Virus record (IMG/VR): IMGVR_UViG_3300030450_002596
Coordinates: 1-33,621 of that record
Strand: one strand, 5' to 3'
DNA: 33,621 bases
DNA from: a virus
Shown: piece by piece, positions 5,282-14,961 of the stretch
Layout of the letters: each line of letters starts with the position of its first letter
Numbering within the stretch: position 1 is the stretch's first letter
Notes under the pieces: model-generated
The model's input: only the letters and a program-made list of their open reading frames with translations
What the model was told of the DNA's origin: nothing
Databases searched by the model: none
Program-made: the position numbers and the translations under genes

Positions 5282-5656
5282 ATGAGTCACCCAAGTAAAG
5301 TAAAAGGAAATAAGTTTGAAAGAGATTGCTGCAAGAAAGCAGAGCTATATGAAATCCCAAGCAAAAGAGCGTGGGGTTCAGATGGTAGGTCAATGGGATT
5401 GCACCAAGAAGTTGATATGGTTCTAGGTGATAAAAAATATAATGATGAGATGCACGTTCAATGTAAGATCAGAAAGCGACTTCCAAGCTATATATTCCCA
5501 AAAGACAATGCTATAGATAGCCAGCTAATTAGAGAGGATAGGGGCGAAACCTACATAGTGCTTAGGTATGATGATTATCTTGCAGAAATGCGGAGATATA
5601 GGCAGTTAAAAGACAGTTTAGAGCTATACGAATCTACCAAACCTGAACAAATTTAA
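5282..5656 (+). CDS. Holliday-junction-resolvase-like PD-(D/E)XK protein, 124 aa
   Basis: The protein begins KVKGNKFERDCCKKAE, the first helix of Hjc/VRR-type nucleases with Glu13. Then come RAWGSDGRS, EVDMV with Asp45, and VQCK at 59-62, where the usual Glu-x-Lys reads Gln-x-Lys. The Gln replacement is seen in some resolvase-like families but should be checked for activity. AGGAG precedes ATG 5282. It is the last gene of this rightward module, and its 3' end overlaps the convergent tail gene by 23 bases with no terminator hairpin visible. Confidence 0.65.
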   Translation: MSHPSKVKGNKFERDCCKKAELYEIPSKRAWGSDGRSMGLHQEVDMVLGDKKYNDEMHVQCKIRKRLPSYIFPKDNAIDSQLIREDRGETYIVLRYDDYLAEMRRYRQLKDSLELYESTKPEQI

Positions 5657-6758
5657 GAGATACGTCAAATATCCCAGGGGAAACTTGATCTATACTTATT
5701 GAGCTTTGGTCTAGCTTGACAAGGTAAAATTCATCTTTTGTATTGTCTGGTTGGAATATGTGTTTTAGGCTTCCACCTAAAGTTCTTGATAGGTATGTGC
5801 CAATAATAGATTCTTCTTTTTTCATGCCAACACTAAAATTAACCCCATCTATATTAAGCAACCTCCAGCTACTACCACCAGAATTTCCAGACATTATCGC
5901 ATTAAACATATCTGTTTTATCTATATAACTAAACTTCATGCTCCAAGACTTCCTCCCAGTGAATTGAGTACCTTTATACTCATAGGCATCTGCCTGCGAG
6001 TTTGTAAATGGCGGAAGATTTCCCCAATTAGGAGAACCAGTATGTCTTATATTTGTCAAATCTTTACCCGCTAAAGTTCTAGCTGTTGATATTCCATCAT
6101 ACTCTATAGATTGTTTAAACTCTATGTCTGGCGAATGAGGAAAATCTAAATAAGTCCCGATAGAGAAACTTCCTATAGATAAAATTGTATCAAGGCTAAA
6201 ATTTGATACGCCACCAAGCTCTATTCTCATCGCAAATTGGTCATAAGCATCATAATCTGGGGTGGTTTGAGCGATTATGAATCCATCAGAAGAAACGTCT
6301 TCATCAAAAGTACCAACTATAGATGTGTAGGGGGAAAGATAATCACTATTAAGACCTTCAGATTCTCTACCCCAAGGTTTAACCTGAAGCGCTGCTTCGC
6401 TAGCAGTATTCAAGTTATGACCAAGCACTGCTGCGTAATTGCTACTAGATACTAATTTTTGAAATTCATCTCCACTATCTTCAAATCTAAGCTTGGAATA
6501 AATTTGATATATATCATCTTCATAATCACTTAGAGCGCTAAAATTAATCGTGCTAGGTCTCACTGGGTCTAAATCCCATAACAATCTAGGATCTACACCA
6601 GTTAAGGCTGATATACTTAGATCACTAGTGCTACTATTTATCTTTGCAGTTAAGGTTGGCAACTCAAATGGCACTCCCATCGCCCTGCCATATAATAAAT
6701 TATCTATATATACTCTCGGTGTCCCAGGGACTGAGTATGTTGTTTGTGAAAGTGTCAT
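5634..6758 (-). CDS. Distal tail / virion structural protein, 374 aa
   Basis: This is the last gene of the leftward late operon. The protein is beta-rich and acidic with Ser, Asp and Gly, has no signal peptide and no membrane helix, and ends LKFVQVW. It lies after the large tail tip protein and a 146-residue partner, where minor tail or adsorption proteins are usual. I do not recognise a defined domain. It overlaps the upstream gene by four bases (ATGA type) and the convergent nuclease by 23. Confidence 0.6.
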   Translation of the reverse strand: MTLSQTTYSVPGTPRVYIDNLLYGRAMGVPFELPTLTAKINSSTSDLSISALTGVDPRLLWDLDPVRPSTINFSALSDYEDDIYQIYSKLRFEDSGDEFQKLVSSSNYAAVLGHNLNTASEAALQVKPWGRESEGLNSDYLSPYTSIVGTFDEDVSSDGFIIAQTTPDYDAYDQFAMRIELGGVSNFSLDTILSIGSFSIGTYLDFPHSPDIEFKQSIEYDGISTARTLAGKDLTNIRHTGSPNWGNLPPFTNSQADAYEYKGTQFTGRKSWSMKFSYIDKTDMFNAIMSGNSGGSSWRLLNIDGVNFSVGMKKEESIIGTYLSRTLGGSLKHIFQPDNTKDEFYLVKLDQSSISIDQVSPGIFDVSLKFVQVW

Positions 6759-7195
6759 CTGCGTAGCCCTTTAAATTTTGGTTTTCTTCTTATTTTGATT
6801 CCTTTATATGGGTATGTAACGCTTCTTCTTTTTTCATCATTCCTTCCGATGTAAGCATCATAATATTCCCAATTATCGTTAATTTCATTCCAATTATTTC
6901 TCAATCTTCCCCAGGTGGAATCTATTAACATTTTATTTGCTCTGTACTTCCCGTTTGAAGTATAACATATTACTTTTTTAATATCAATCCAACCAGAATA
7001 ATGAAATAAGGCATCATTTATTTGTGTTTCCCTGTTAAAGTATATCTTAATTCTCTTATCTGTCATTTTTACTTTTTTTACTTCCATATCTAATTCTATT
7101 TGCATCTTACCAGAGTATTCTATAACCAGAATATTAATAAACCCCTTAGAGTCTAGCGTTACCATATCTTCATATTGTGTTAAAGTTGTTCCCAT
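6755..7195 (-). CDS. Minor tail protein candidate, 146 aa
   Basis: The ATG at 7195 starts two bases after the upstream TAA, so the two are translated together. The protein has a strand-rich N-terminal half (LVIEYSGKMQIELDMEV), a Trp- and Tyr-rich centre and a strongly basic end (KGIKIRRKPKFKGLRR). No family recognised. Placement between the tail tip protein and the last tail gene suggests a tail-end role. Confidence 0.55.
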   Translation of the reverse strand: MGTTLTQYEDMVTLDSKGFINILVIEYSGKMQIELDMEVKKVKMTDKRIKIYFNRETQINDALFHYSGWIDIKKVICYTSNGKYRANKMLIDSTWGRLRNNWNEINDNWEYYDAYIGRNDEKRRSVTYPYKGIKIRRKPKFKGLRR

Positions 7196-7197
7196 TA

Positions 7198-10100
7198 TTA
7201 AATCCAGTATTCCTCATCTGCCATCATTGTTATTTCAATAGCGTTTTGCATATTAATTTCAAGAGAAGTATCTTGAAACTCAACCTCCTGTCCATCTATT
7301 GTGTAAATATCTCCTGAAACTGGTATGTTGTTTCCTTCGTAATCTTGTGGAGATTCAACCCTAAAGCCCATGTGGCTGCTACCTCCAATGATAGGCGATG
7401 TCCAAGGGAATCTCCAAGATGTTGCATTAAATATTATCATTAAATTATCTATTATTTGTTTTTGATCCTCGTTTAATAAATTATAATATTCATCATTTTT
7501 CGCCATAAGAAACCTAAACCTTGATAATCCGACAAAATATTCATCTTGACTATTATTTATCAATCCACCTAAAGTTTGTGCATTTATGTTATAAAAATCA
7601 TTTCCAAGATAATGGTTATTTGAGGTAACCATTGTCGCATTCTTTATTTCAATAAAGACAGAGCCTGCGGTAGAACGAATCCTGTTAATACCTTGATATT
7701 CACTTAAACTGTCGTTTAATGTACTCATCATCTCAAATGGCTCAAATGGTATATCTACAGCGCCAACATCGCCATAAAGAGATACGCCTATAGCAGAATT
7801 AGTGGCAAGAGAATAAGCTCCCTCTTGGTCGTTAAGGAGGAAGGCTTCAAGATTCCATCCCTCATCAAAGCTTTCATTGGACTCTGCATCTAATTTTATT
7901 GTATAGTAGTTAAGGTGATCTAAATTTCCAGGGAATTGAGTTGATTTTTCAATAGAATTAACACTGTAGTCCCCCGCAGCGTTATACCAAACCTGATAAT
8001 CTGAAGCGTAAGGTTCTTGCAAAAGCATCGGAACGAATGTTACAATAGCGCCTTCAATGGTTTGGTTGGTATTAACCCAAGAATTATAAAGTTCTTCAAT
8101 GGTTTGACCAGTTTCATCTATTGGGGTATCTCTACATATACTAACAACAATTTCATTATCCGCAGGAACGTACCCTATTTGAATAACTCCCCAAGGAGTC
8201 CAAGCCCCTTCTCCAACAGGAAGTCCGACAGATGTATCGATTAATAAATCTGCAACAGGGTCTGGACTTGGTGGTTGTAAGCTTGCAATTAATTCTTCTA
8301 ATAGTGGAATATCAACTTGCGTAATCATTCCATCATTATTTAAATCTCCATTTGCTATTTGCTGAAATGTTAAAGTTGCATTACCATCGATATACGCTTG
8401 AGCTAAATCAACATCCTCTTGGTTAATTGACAAGTAACTTGACCCCGTAGCATCCCCAGTAACATCTCCAAGTATTGTAGGCGCTGGTAACATAGCAAGC
8501 AAATCGTCATTATTAACATAAGTATCTTGATTTACATCTGCGTTTAAAAGCTCATCTTCATTTAATTCTACAAATCCTAGCAAGTGTGATCTTAAAATTT
8601 CATAATCTGCAATCGTGTTTGCAGTGCCATCCATATCAAGGTCACCTGGGACTATATTAAATTCAGGCTCATCTTCAACATCCCATCCTCCTGGAGCTTT
8701 ATTTATTTGCATACATTCAATATCAACACCGCCTAAAGATTTGCTTATAGATGTTATCATAAATTGAGGATATATCTTTTGCTGCCAAGTGTTATACTCA
8801 GAATATGAAGGATATGGAAGAAATTGATATTGTGTAATATCTATTCCGTAAGGCTTTACTCCCAATGGATTAGTCCTACTACCAGATGAGTCTATAAATT
8901 CAATATTATCCCCAACTTCTAGTTCAAAGCCATTGGAAAGGTTTGTGCTGAATTTAATAATTAGATGCTGGTTTCTATATAAATTAAAAAGATCATCTCT
9001 TAGCCTTAGCGCTGTTGATTCATCTTGAATATACTGAGCTTCGTGTTCTATTAAGTGAGTATCACTTTTAGCAGCCTCCTCTGATATTCCATAATAATTT
9101 AAGTAGTGCTGCAAATCATCGGTAACTTCAAGCAATCCATCTTCGTCTATTGATCCAAATGATTTATCTGGAGTTGTTTTAGTGTATTCTTCTTTTATGT
9201 AATCATATCCGTATTTTACACGAGTTCTAATTGCAACATCTTCTATTTTGCTTCTATCAAAAGATATTTTAGTAATATAATCAACATTAATATTCTTATC
9301 TGGAGTGCTTTGTTCATCAAGAAGCCCAATCGCTGTTGGGGTGGAGCTTGTCAAGCTTGTTTTGTAAAAAAAGCTAGAATTGTCTGCAATCCTTTGAAGT
9401 ATATCTGCTGTTTTTTCTTTTTTATCTATTGAAAAATCAAGAAAATATTTGCGATCATCAGAAGGAATATTTTTTGTTTGCAAATCTGCACCAATATCTG
9501 GGATTTCTGTCGCTACTAAGTCCTTTAAAATAGAGATCGGTCTTCTTATTAAGGTCTTTGCTCCAGTGGAAATATATTCATCCTTTCCATATACAAGTAG
9601 GCGAGAACCATCAAAATACCCACCCTCGTTAATTTGCTCTGACGAAGCTAGGGCATCTGTGAAAGCCTCCACTTCTTCACCTACATAAATATTATACAAA
9701 TTTCTTTCATTATAATTGCTTGTATTTTCGGATTTCCTTGCATAAACAAGCCTTATATTCTGTCCATAAAAAGAAAAGTTATCGGTATAGTAACCATCAA
9801 ACTCTCCCCCTGTATCACCATCCTCTATAGTATGTCTAAATACATTTCCATTTAAACGTAATGAATAATCTACATACCCATCTCCATTTATTTCATGCGA
9901 CATATTAGATAATTCTAAATCAAATAAATAATCTATTGAGCCAAAACTATAAATAGTAGAAAACCCATGCTGATATTCTATCATAAGTTCATGCCTTACT
10001 CCGTCTATCACCTTATACTTTAATTTATCGTTGGTTAAGTAATCTAATAAGAACATTAAAACCGAATCATCATATTCCTGCCTATGGCTTGGATTTTGAC

Positions 10101-12084
10101 CTCCATTCTGTTTATTTGGGCTATAATAATTTAATTCCATGTTATTAACTTGGAAAATATCTCCAGCATCGGTATATAATCCATGCTTCCCTTTTGCATT
10201 TAAAAAGAATTTATTATTAAAGGCTTCAGCTTGATACCAAGTTCTTTTGAGCTGCATCCCAGAAAACTCGCCATATATGTCAATTTTAACCTCATCTGAG
10301 CCAGTAATTCCTTCAACCGTTGGGTTTACATTCATAACCAAAGATTTTACATCATGTGTGGGGTATTGCTCTATCAAATCTCCCCTTAACCTCCATTGAT
10401 TTGTTTCTTCATCATCAGCTCCATTGTTGGGGACATTAAATGAGTGCCTATAGTCCGTAAAGATGCCAGTTTCGTGTACTTGAATGTGCTTAAATTCAAA
10501 CCTATATGGACACATTTTATTTATCGCTTTAGCGTGTTCCTCTACATCTTGAGCATCATTAAACCCTTGTATTGGATCATCTGATACATCGTTTGTTCCA
10601 CCACTAATAACTTTATCTATTAAAGCTATCGGTTGCGAAGCCTGCCAATTTTCCGCACCATCATCCGAGTCAGTTTCAACCCCATAGGTAAAATCAGATT
10701 TTCCAGGAAAGAAATCTAAATGTAAATCAAATCGACTATTGTCAGTAGGAATCATTTGTATTTTATAACCACCAATTAAATGAAAATCAGACGGAGCTTC
10801 TCTACCAAGTGGATCTTTCCAAACATCCGCATCACAGGCTAGTTCCTCAAATTCAAATACTATTGATGGTATTTTAATAACATAATGCGTAATATCTTCA
10901 CCAGAAACTACTGCTGTTCTTCTAGTCCCTCCGATTACACTTCGTATAGCACTTGGTATCTCGTAATCTCCACCATCAGAACTTGTATCGGTCAGATAGC
11001 AAGATGGCTGAGAAAATAAATCCATATCTTCTTCGTTTTGCCTTTCAGTGATAGGGTATCTCTTATAGTGGTTAGAACCAACGTCTCCTTGGCTTTGATG
11101 TACTGAATATGCAGTAAGGTAAGTTGATGCTTTCTCTAAATTAGAAAGCACCCCAACCATTAATGCCCCTTGATTCATTAATTCAGAAGCCTCAACGCTC
11201 TCATCTGTGTAAAATTCTATGTAATTATTATAAATATCAAACTGTCTCTGCCAGCCTAAATTAACATTAAGCTTCTTATTATTGTCAGCTAACAGCCTAC
11301 CATTTAATTGTCTTGGGGCAACCCTATAAACCCTAGCTCCAGCATCACCAAGCTTTACCGTTAATATATCTTGGTCTGGTAATATACTTACTTGCCTATC
11401 TGTATAGCTGTCATGAGTGAAGTTTGGCAAATCAAGCATTTTTTTTATTCCACCAATACTCCCGCCACTAAAGTAAGTTCTGTCCGCAATAACTTTTGTT
11501 TTATTTTCCTCGTCTATATATGTGATTGCTGGGGCTTCTTTTAAATGTCCATATAATATTGGCACTCTCTCATCATTGTAAACTTCGTAAGTATTTGTGC
11601 CTTCGTATAAAGTATAATCTTTGTTAGGTAATTCTTGGCTTAGTGCATCTGAAGCGAGATCATCACATTGTAATGTTACTGTTTTATCATCATGCGAATA
11701 TCTGGTTACTTTTAATAGGGCTAAATCAATAGAATTTCCTTGACTTGTAGCTAGGGAAATCCTCACTGTAGAATTTAACAGACTTCCCTCAACCCTATCT
11801 GAAAACCTATCCCTATCAACCGATGGCTTATAGTTACTTATAGTTATGTTTCCACTAGACATCTTTACTTTTTTGCTTTTTACGTCAATAGACTCTTTAA
11901 GCCCCTTAATGTCTAAACCTAGGTCTTCGTAATATTGTGTCCCATTTTGTGAGGTGGAATAATTACCCTCTCTTGTGGATATAAAAAAACTACCCCCATC
12001 AATAGATGTGATAGCTAATAGAACAGAGAAATTATCTATATCATTTGAAAGGTCTTTTTTTATTTCGTCAGGTATTATTATCAT
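7198..12084 (-). CDS. Large tail tip / central tail protein with dockerin-like repeats, 1628 aa
   Basis: It starts at ATG 12084, overlapping the tape measure stop as ATGA. The first ~1100 residues form a strand-rich tail-tip-like region with no recognised enzymatic motif. Residues ~1147-1269 contain four Asp/Asn-rich loops of the dockerin/EF type. The last ~350 residues are a separate beta-rich region, ending in EITMMADEEYWI, that may contact the host. Position directly after the tape measure and before two small tail genes fits the central tip protein (gpJ or Dit/Tal-like role). Size is large for a 33-kb genome, about 15 percent of it. Receptor and exact fold are unknown. Confidence 0.75.
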   Translation of the reverse strand: MIIIPDEIKKDLSNDIDNFSVLLAITSIDGGSFFISTREGNYSTSQNGTQYYEDLGLDIKGLKESIDVKSKKVKMSSGNITISNYKPSVDRDRFSDRVEGSLLNSTVRISLATSQGNSIDLALLKVTRYSHDDKTVTLQCDDLASDALSQELPNKDYTLYEGTNTYEVYNDERVPILYGHLKEAPAITYIDEENKTKVIADRTYFSGGSIGGIKKMLDLPNFTHDSYTDRQVSILPDQDILTVKLGDAGARVYRVAPRQLNGRLLADNNKKLNVNLGWQRQFDIYNNYIEFYTDESVEASELMNQGALMVGVLSNLEKASTYLTAYSVHQSQGDVGSNHYKRYPITERQNEEDMDLFSQPSCYLTDTSSDGGDYEIPSAIRSVIGGTRRTAVVSGEDITHYVIKIPSIVFEFEELACDADVWKDPLGREAPSDFHLIGGYKIQMIPTDNSRFDLHLDFFPGKSDFTYGVETDSDDGAENWQASQPIALIDKVISGGTNDVSDDPIQGFNDAQDVEEHAKAINKMCPYRFEFKHIQVHETGIFTDYRHSFNVPNNGADDEETNQWRLRGDLIEQYPTHDVKSLVMNVNPTVEGITGSDEVKIDIYGEFSGMQLKRTWYQAEAFNNKFFLNAKGKHGLYTDAGDIFQVNNMELNYYSPNKQNGGQNPSHRQEYDDSVLMFLLDYLTNDKLKYKVIDGVRHELMIEYQHGFSTIYSFGSIDYLFDLELSNMSHEINGDGYVDYSLRLNGNVFRHTIEDGDTGGEFDGYYTDNFSFYGQNIRLVYARKSENTSNYNERNLYNIYVGEEVEAFTDALASSEQINEGGYFDGSRLLVYGKDEYISTGAKTLIRRPISILKDLVATEIPDIGADLQTKNIPSDDRKYFLDFSIDKKEKTADILQRIADNSSFFYKTSLTSSTPTAIGLLDEQSTPDKNINVDYITKISFDRSKIEDVAIRTRVKYGYDYIKEEYTKTTPDKSFGSIDEDGLLEVTDDLQHYLNYYGISEEAAKSDTHLIEHEAQYIQDESTALRLRDDLFNLYRNQHLIIKFSTNLSNGFELEVGDNIEFIDSSGSRTNPLGVKPYGIDITQYQFLPYPSYSEYNTWQQKIYPQFMITSISKSLGGVDIECMQINKAPGGWDVEDEPEFNIVPGDLDMDGTANTIADYEILRSHLLGFVELNEDELLNADVNQDTYVNNDDLLAMLPAPTILGDVTGDATGSSYLSINQEDVDLAQAYIDGNATLTFQQIANGDLNNDGMITQVDIPLLEELIASLQPPSPDPVADLLIDTSVGLPVGEGAWTPWGVIQIGYVPADNEIVVSICRDTPIDETGQTIEELYNSWVNTNQTIEGAIVTFVPMLLQEPYASDYQVWYNAAGDYSVNSIEKSTQFPGNLDHLNYYTIKLDAESNESFDEGWNLEAFLLNDQEGAYSLATNSAIGVSLYGDVGAVDIPFEPFEMMSTLNDSLSEYQGINRIRSTAGSVFIEIKNATMVTSNNHYLGNDFYNINAQTLGGLINNSQDEYFVGLSRFRFLMAKNDEYYNLLNEDQKQIIDNLMIIFNATSWRFPWTSPIIGGSSHMGFRVESPQDYEGNNIPVSGDIYTIDGQEVEFQDTSLEINMQNAIEITMMADEEYWI
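8278..8646 (-). other. Two dockerin-like calcium-loop pairs within the tail tip protein
   Basis: Residues 1147-1269 read as four repeats: GDLDMDG then a helix to HLLG; NADVNQDTYVNNDDLLAML; GDVTGDA then INQEDVDLAQAYI; NGDLNNDGMITQVDIPLLEELI. Each has the D-x-N/D-x-D-G/x spacing of dockerin type I calcium loops followed by the dockerin helix. Pairs of such loops make one dockerin domain, so two domains are likely. In bacteria and archaea these domains bind cohesins on surface scaffolds. Here a role in tail rigidity by calcium or in binding a host surface protein is inferred. Confidence 0.75.
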
Positions 12085-14525
12085 GACATTCCGAAATCTA
12101 CACCTTTTCTAACCGCTTCAGATATTTTATCAGCAAGCTCGCCCTCTACAAAATCAGAGGATAGTACGTTTCCAGTTACATTTACATTGATAGCTCCGCC
12201 ACCCTGATTCATTGTTGATAATACTCCCAACCCTATAGACTCAACAGCACGCCTACTCATGATAAATTCTCCACGCTCTGCCTCTATTATAGTTCCACCT
12301 TGGCTATGTCTTTGTCCACCGATAAGACCACCTTCTTCCATTTTTCTTATATTGTTTGCCTGTGCGGCTGCGGCTGCAAATTCTATCCCAGCGAATATAC
12401 CTGGAATTGGTGGTACTGCACCAGCATCTAAAAGGTTTTTTCTGGTTGTGACAGCAGCCCTATAAGCATCAATCATCGCAAGTGCAAAGTTTATGTTTTT
12501 TTGCTGTTCTTTATTCTTAGTTAGCGTTCTGCCTAATATTAGTATGTTCTTAGCCGCATTTACATATCCATCATTCCTTGTTTTTTGAAAAGCCTTCTCG
12601 GCAGCAGCTTTTTTATTTGTAAGCTCTATTTCTTCTATAGTTATTCTCATGCTCTCAAGTTGCAAATCAAGCCCTTTTAAGTTTTCGGTAGCAAATTCTC
12701 TTTGTATAGCTAATTTACTTTGCTGGTTTTCAATATCTAGCAACATTCCTTCTCTGCCAATAGCATTATTACTAATCATATCTTTATCTAGTGTTAATTG
12801 ATCTAATGTGCTTTGTTTTTTAGCATCTGCCAAGGCTTTGTTCGCATCAAATTGAGCTTGGATTCCCTTTAAATTATCTTCGTTTGCTTGAGCTATTTTA
12901 AACATAGTTATGAATATTTGCTGTTCTAATCCAGTAAAATTATATTGCAAACCTCCCATTGTTTCTCCTGAATCAATCAGTTTCTGGTCAATATCTGAAA
13001 GCTCATCCAGAAGTTCTGAAAAATCCATAACTTCTTCAATTAATGGGAAAGTATCTCGTAACTGCTCAACTAAACTAATTCTATTCATCATCAATTTATT
13101 CTCAAGAGCGCTTGCATCAACTCCACCTAACTTAGCTGCCGCTAATGCAGCTTCAGCATCTTGTAATCTTTTGCTCATATCAAGAGCTTTTCGCTGTGTG
13201 GCGATTTCTTCTTCTCTGACGTGTATTAGATTGGTTATTGTTTGAATATTTCTTATTTCTAATTCATCAAGTGGTCTTTTAACTCTAAATCTTTCCTTTA
13301 ATAGAGCAAGGGACACCTTATCTTGAAGTGAGCCAGTTTTCTCAACCTTTATTCTTGCTCTTGTGACAACAATTTGTTCGTCTAAGGATTTTATATTGTC
13401 CTTAATTGCTTCATTGTATTTTTTTTGCTCCTCTGCCGCTTCCTCTATAGCCTCCCTTCCCAATGTGGCTGCTCTTTTTGCAGCATCTCCAGCCTCATCT
13501 GCTGATTCTTCAAAGAGACCGAATTGATATGCCAACTCTCCAACGACAAGGACAGCTATCCCCAGTCCAGATTTGAGAAGCTTAGCCCTCATTTTATCTA
13601 TCTGTAGATTTGCAAGAACCATCGCACCTTTAAGCATCTTAAAGGCTTTTGTCAGATGTCCTGTAGAGTAAGCAGCCGCTAATAAAGCTGCCCCAAAAAT
13701 CCTAATTCTTTCTGGGTTTATCGCTTCAGCCATAACCTTTATTGCTTTTGCAACAGTCATAACTGCTGGAGCTAGAACTTCACCAAATGCTTCTCCAGCA
13801 TCGCCAACAGCATTAGCGGTAGCTGATAACATTCCAGAAACTGTATTTAATTCACCCTTAGCAAACCCACCAAATCTTTTTTGGACATTGTTGATAATAG
13901 AATCTAGTCTTTCTGTACTGCCAGCAGAGCCGCTTGCTTCAATTCCATATCTTGATAATGCGTTTGTAGAAGAACCTATTGACCTTGCTACGAGGTCTGC
14001 GGCTGTATTTAAGTCCATTCCTTTGGCTGAGGCTAAATCTAAGACTGCCTCTGTAACTTTTGCTACTTGATCTTCTTCTTTGACGAATGTCGCAACCATC
14101 GCCTGAGCATTAATAATTGCCTCATCTCCAAATCTAGTTACTTTTTGTAGAGAGGAAGCTTGATCTACAAGTGTTTTAGATGTATGCCCTAAAGCTATTG
14201 TTAGTCTTCTCTGTGCGAGTTCTTGATCAGCATAAAGCCTTACTAGCCTTAAAAGGGTTTGATTTACTAATGTTGCGGCAAATGCAACAAGTAACATCTT
14301 AGAACGAATTGTGGCGAAACTATTTTGGAGTAACCTACCCTTATTAGTTAGGTCGAGCATACCCTTTCCAGTAGCATCTTGCTCTTTCTTTACTTTTTTA
14401 AGGGCTTTCTCGTATGCCTTTTGCCCCTTTTCAAGTTTTGTTTGTGCTAAGTGCAGTTGGTTTATTGCTGCAACTACAGCTTGGTTACCCTCGGCTTTAA
14501 ACTTTATTAATATTTCATTTGCCAT
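12081..14525 (-). CDS. Tape measure protein, 814 aa
   Basis: The protein starts with coiled-coil segments rich in Lys, Glu and Gln (LAQTKLEKGQKAYEKALKKVKKEQ), then has long helical stretches and hydrophobic patches such as KMLLVAFAATLVNQ and LGIAVLVVGELAYQFGLF that resemble the membrane-active parts of tape measure proteins. The C-terminus (GGLIGGQRHSQGGTIIEAER, then EFIMSRRAVESIG) is a familiar ending of siphovirus tape measures. By the rule of thumb of ~1.5 angstrom per residue, the tail would be roughly 120 nm. It overlaps both neighbours (14515 chaperone stop, 12084 tip start). Confidence 0.88.
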   Translation of the reverse strand: MANEILIKFKAEGNQAVVAAINQLHLAQTKLEKGQKAYEKALKKVKKEQDATGKGMLDLTNKGRLLQNSFATIRSKMLLVAFAATLVNQTLLRLVRLYADQELAQRRLTIALGHTSKTLVDQASSLQKVTRFGDEAIINAQAMVATFVKEEDQVAKVTEAVLDLASAKGMDLNTAADLVARSIGSSTNALSRYGIEASGSAGSTERLDSIINNVQKRFGGFAKGELNTVSGMLSATANAVGDAGEAFGEVLAPAVMTVAKAIKVMAEAINPERIRIFGAALLAAAYSTGHLTKAFKMLKGAMVLANLQIDKMRAKLLKSGLGIAVLVVGELAYQFGLFEESADEAGDAAKRAATLGREAIEEAAEEQKKYNEAIKDNIKSLDEQIVVTRARIKVEKTGSLQDKVSLALLKERFRVKRPLDELEIRNIQTITNLIHVREEEIATQRKALDMSKRLQDAEAALAAAKLGGVDASALENKLMMNRISLVEQLRDTFPLIEEVMDFSELLDELSDIDQKLIDSGETMGGLQYNFTGLEQQIFITMFKIAQANEDNLKGIQAQFDANKALADAKKQSTLDQLTLDKDMISNNAIGREGMLLDIENQQSKLAIQREFATENLKGLDLQLESMRITIEEIELTNKKAAAEKAFQKTRNDGYVNAAKNILILGRTLTKNKEQQKNINFALAMIDAYRAAVTTRKNLLDAGAVPPIPGIFAGIEFAAAAAQANNIRKMEEGGLIGGQRHSQGGTIIEAERGEFIMSRRAVESIGLGVLSTMNQGGGAINVNVTGNVLSSDFVEGELADKISEAVRKGVDFGMS

Positions 14526-14961
14526 CTTTTATCGCCTTATTTGTAGCTTTGTTCATTTCGCTCTTTATTATAAATGATTTCTGTACCCATCGTGCTGGTT
14601 GTTGCCCGTAAGAACCTGGATATGGCTGGGTGTTGAAGCTGTCGCAGTAAACATATCTTTGAATATCTCTTTGTAAGTCTTTATCGTAGATGATATTATT
14701 GCAAGCAAAGAATGGGAGTTGGCTTTTAACAGAACCACTTATGCTAAAATCCTTGCGCTTTGCCTCATTTATCTCCTTGGTTTCTTCAATAATCAACCTT
14801 ACTACATCCCAAACATCTTCCTCGCAAGTAAATGTGCGAGTTTCGTATTCACCATCAACCAATACGGGCAGTTGTGCCTCGTAAGGAAAATTATGGAATT
14901 TACAGCCTCCACATGGTTTTATAGAAACATTAAGCTCTATTTGGAGGCTTTCTTCTCCCCC
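14515..14961 (-). CDS. Tail assembly chaperone extension, probably made by -1 frameshift
   Basis: This frame is open from 15000 to the TGA at 14515-14517 and has no ATG and no ribosome site. Its only start-like codon, TTG 14862, also lacks a site. Read in the -1 frame from the end of the preceding gene it encodes EESLQIELNV, KPCGGCKFHNFPYEAQLPV and the rest, with C-x2-C and two further Cys that could bind zinc. This is the arrangement of lambda gpG/gpGT-like tail assembly chaperones upstream of a tape measure gene. The start given here is the proposed slip region. A separate non-ATG start is the alternative. Confidence 0.55.
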   Translation of the reverse strand, partial: GGEESLQIELNVSIKPCGGCKFHNFPYEAQLPVLVDGEYETRTFTCEEDVWDVVRLIIEETKEINEAKRKDFSISGSVKSQLPFFACNNIIYDKDLQRDIQRYVYCDSFNTQPYPGSYGQQPARWVQKSFIIKSEMNKATNKAIKDGK

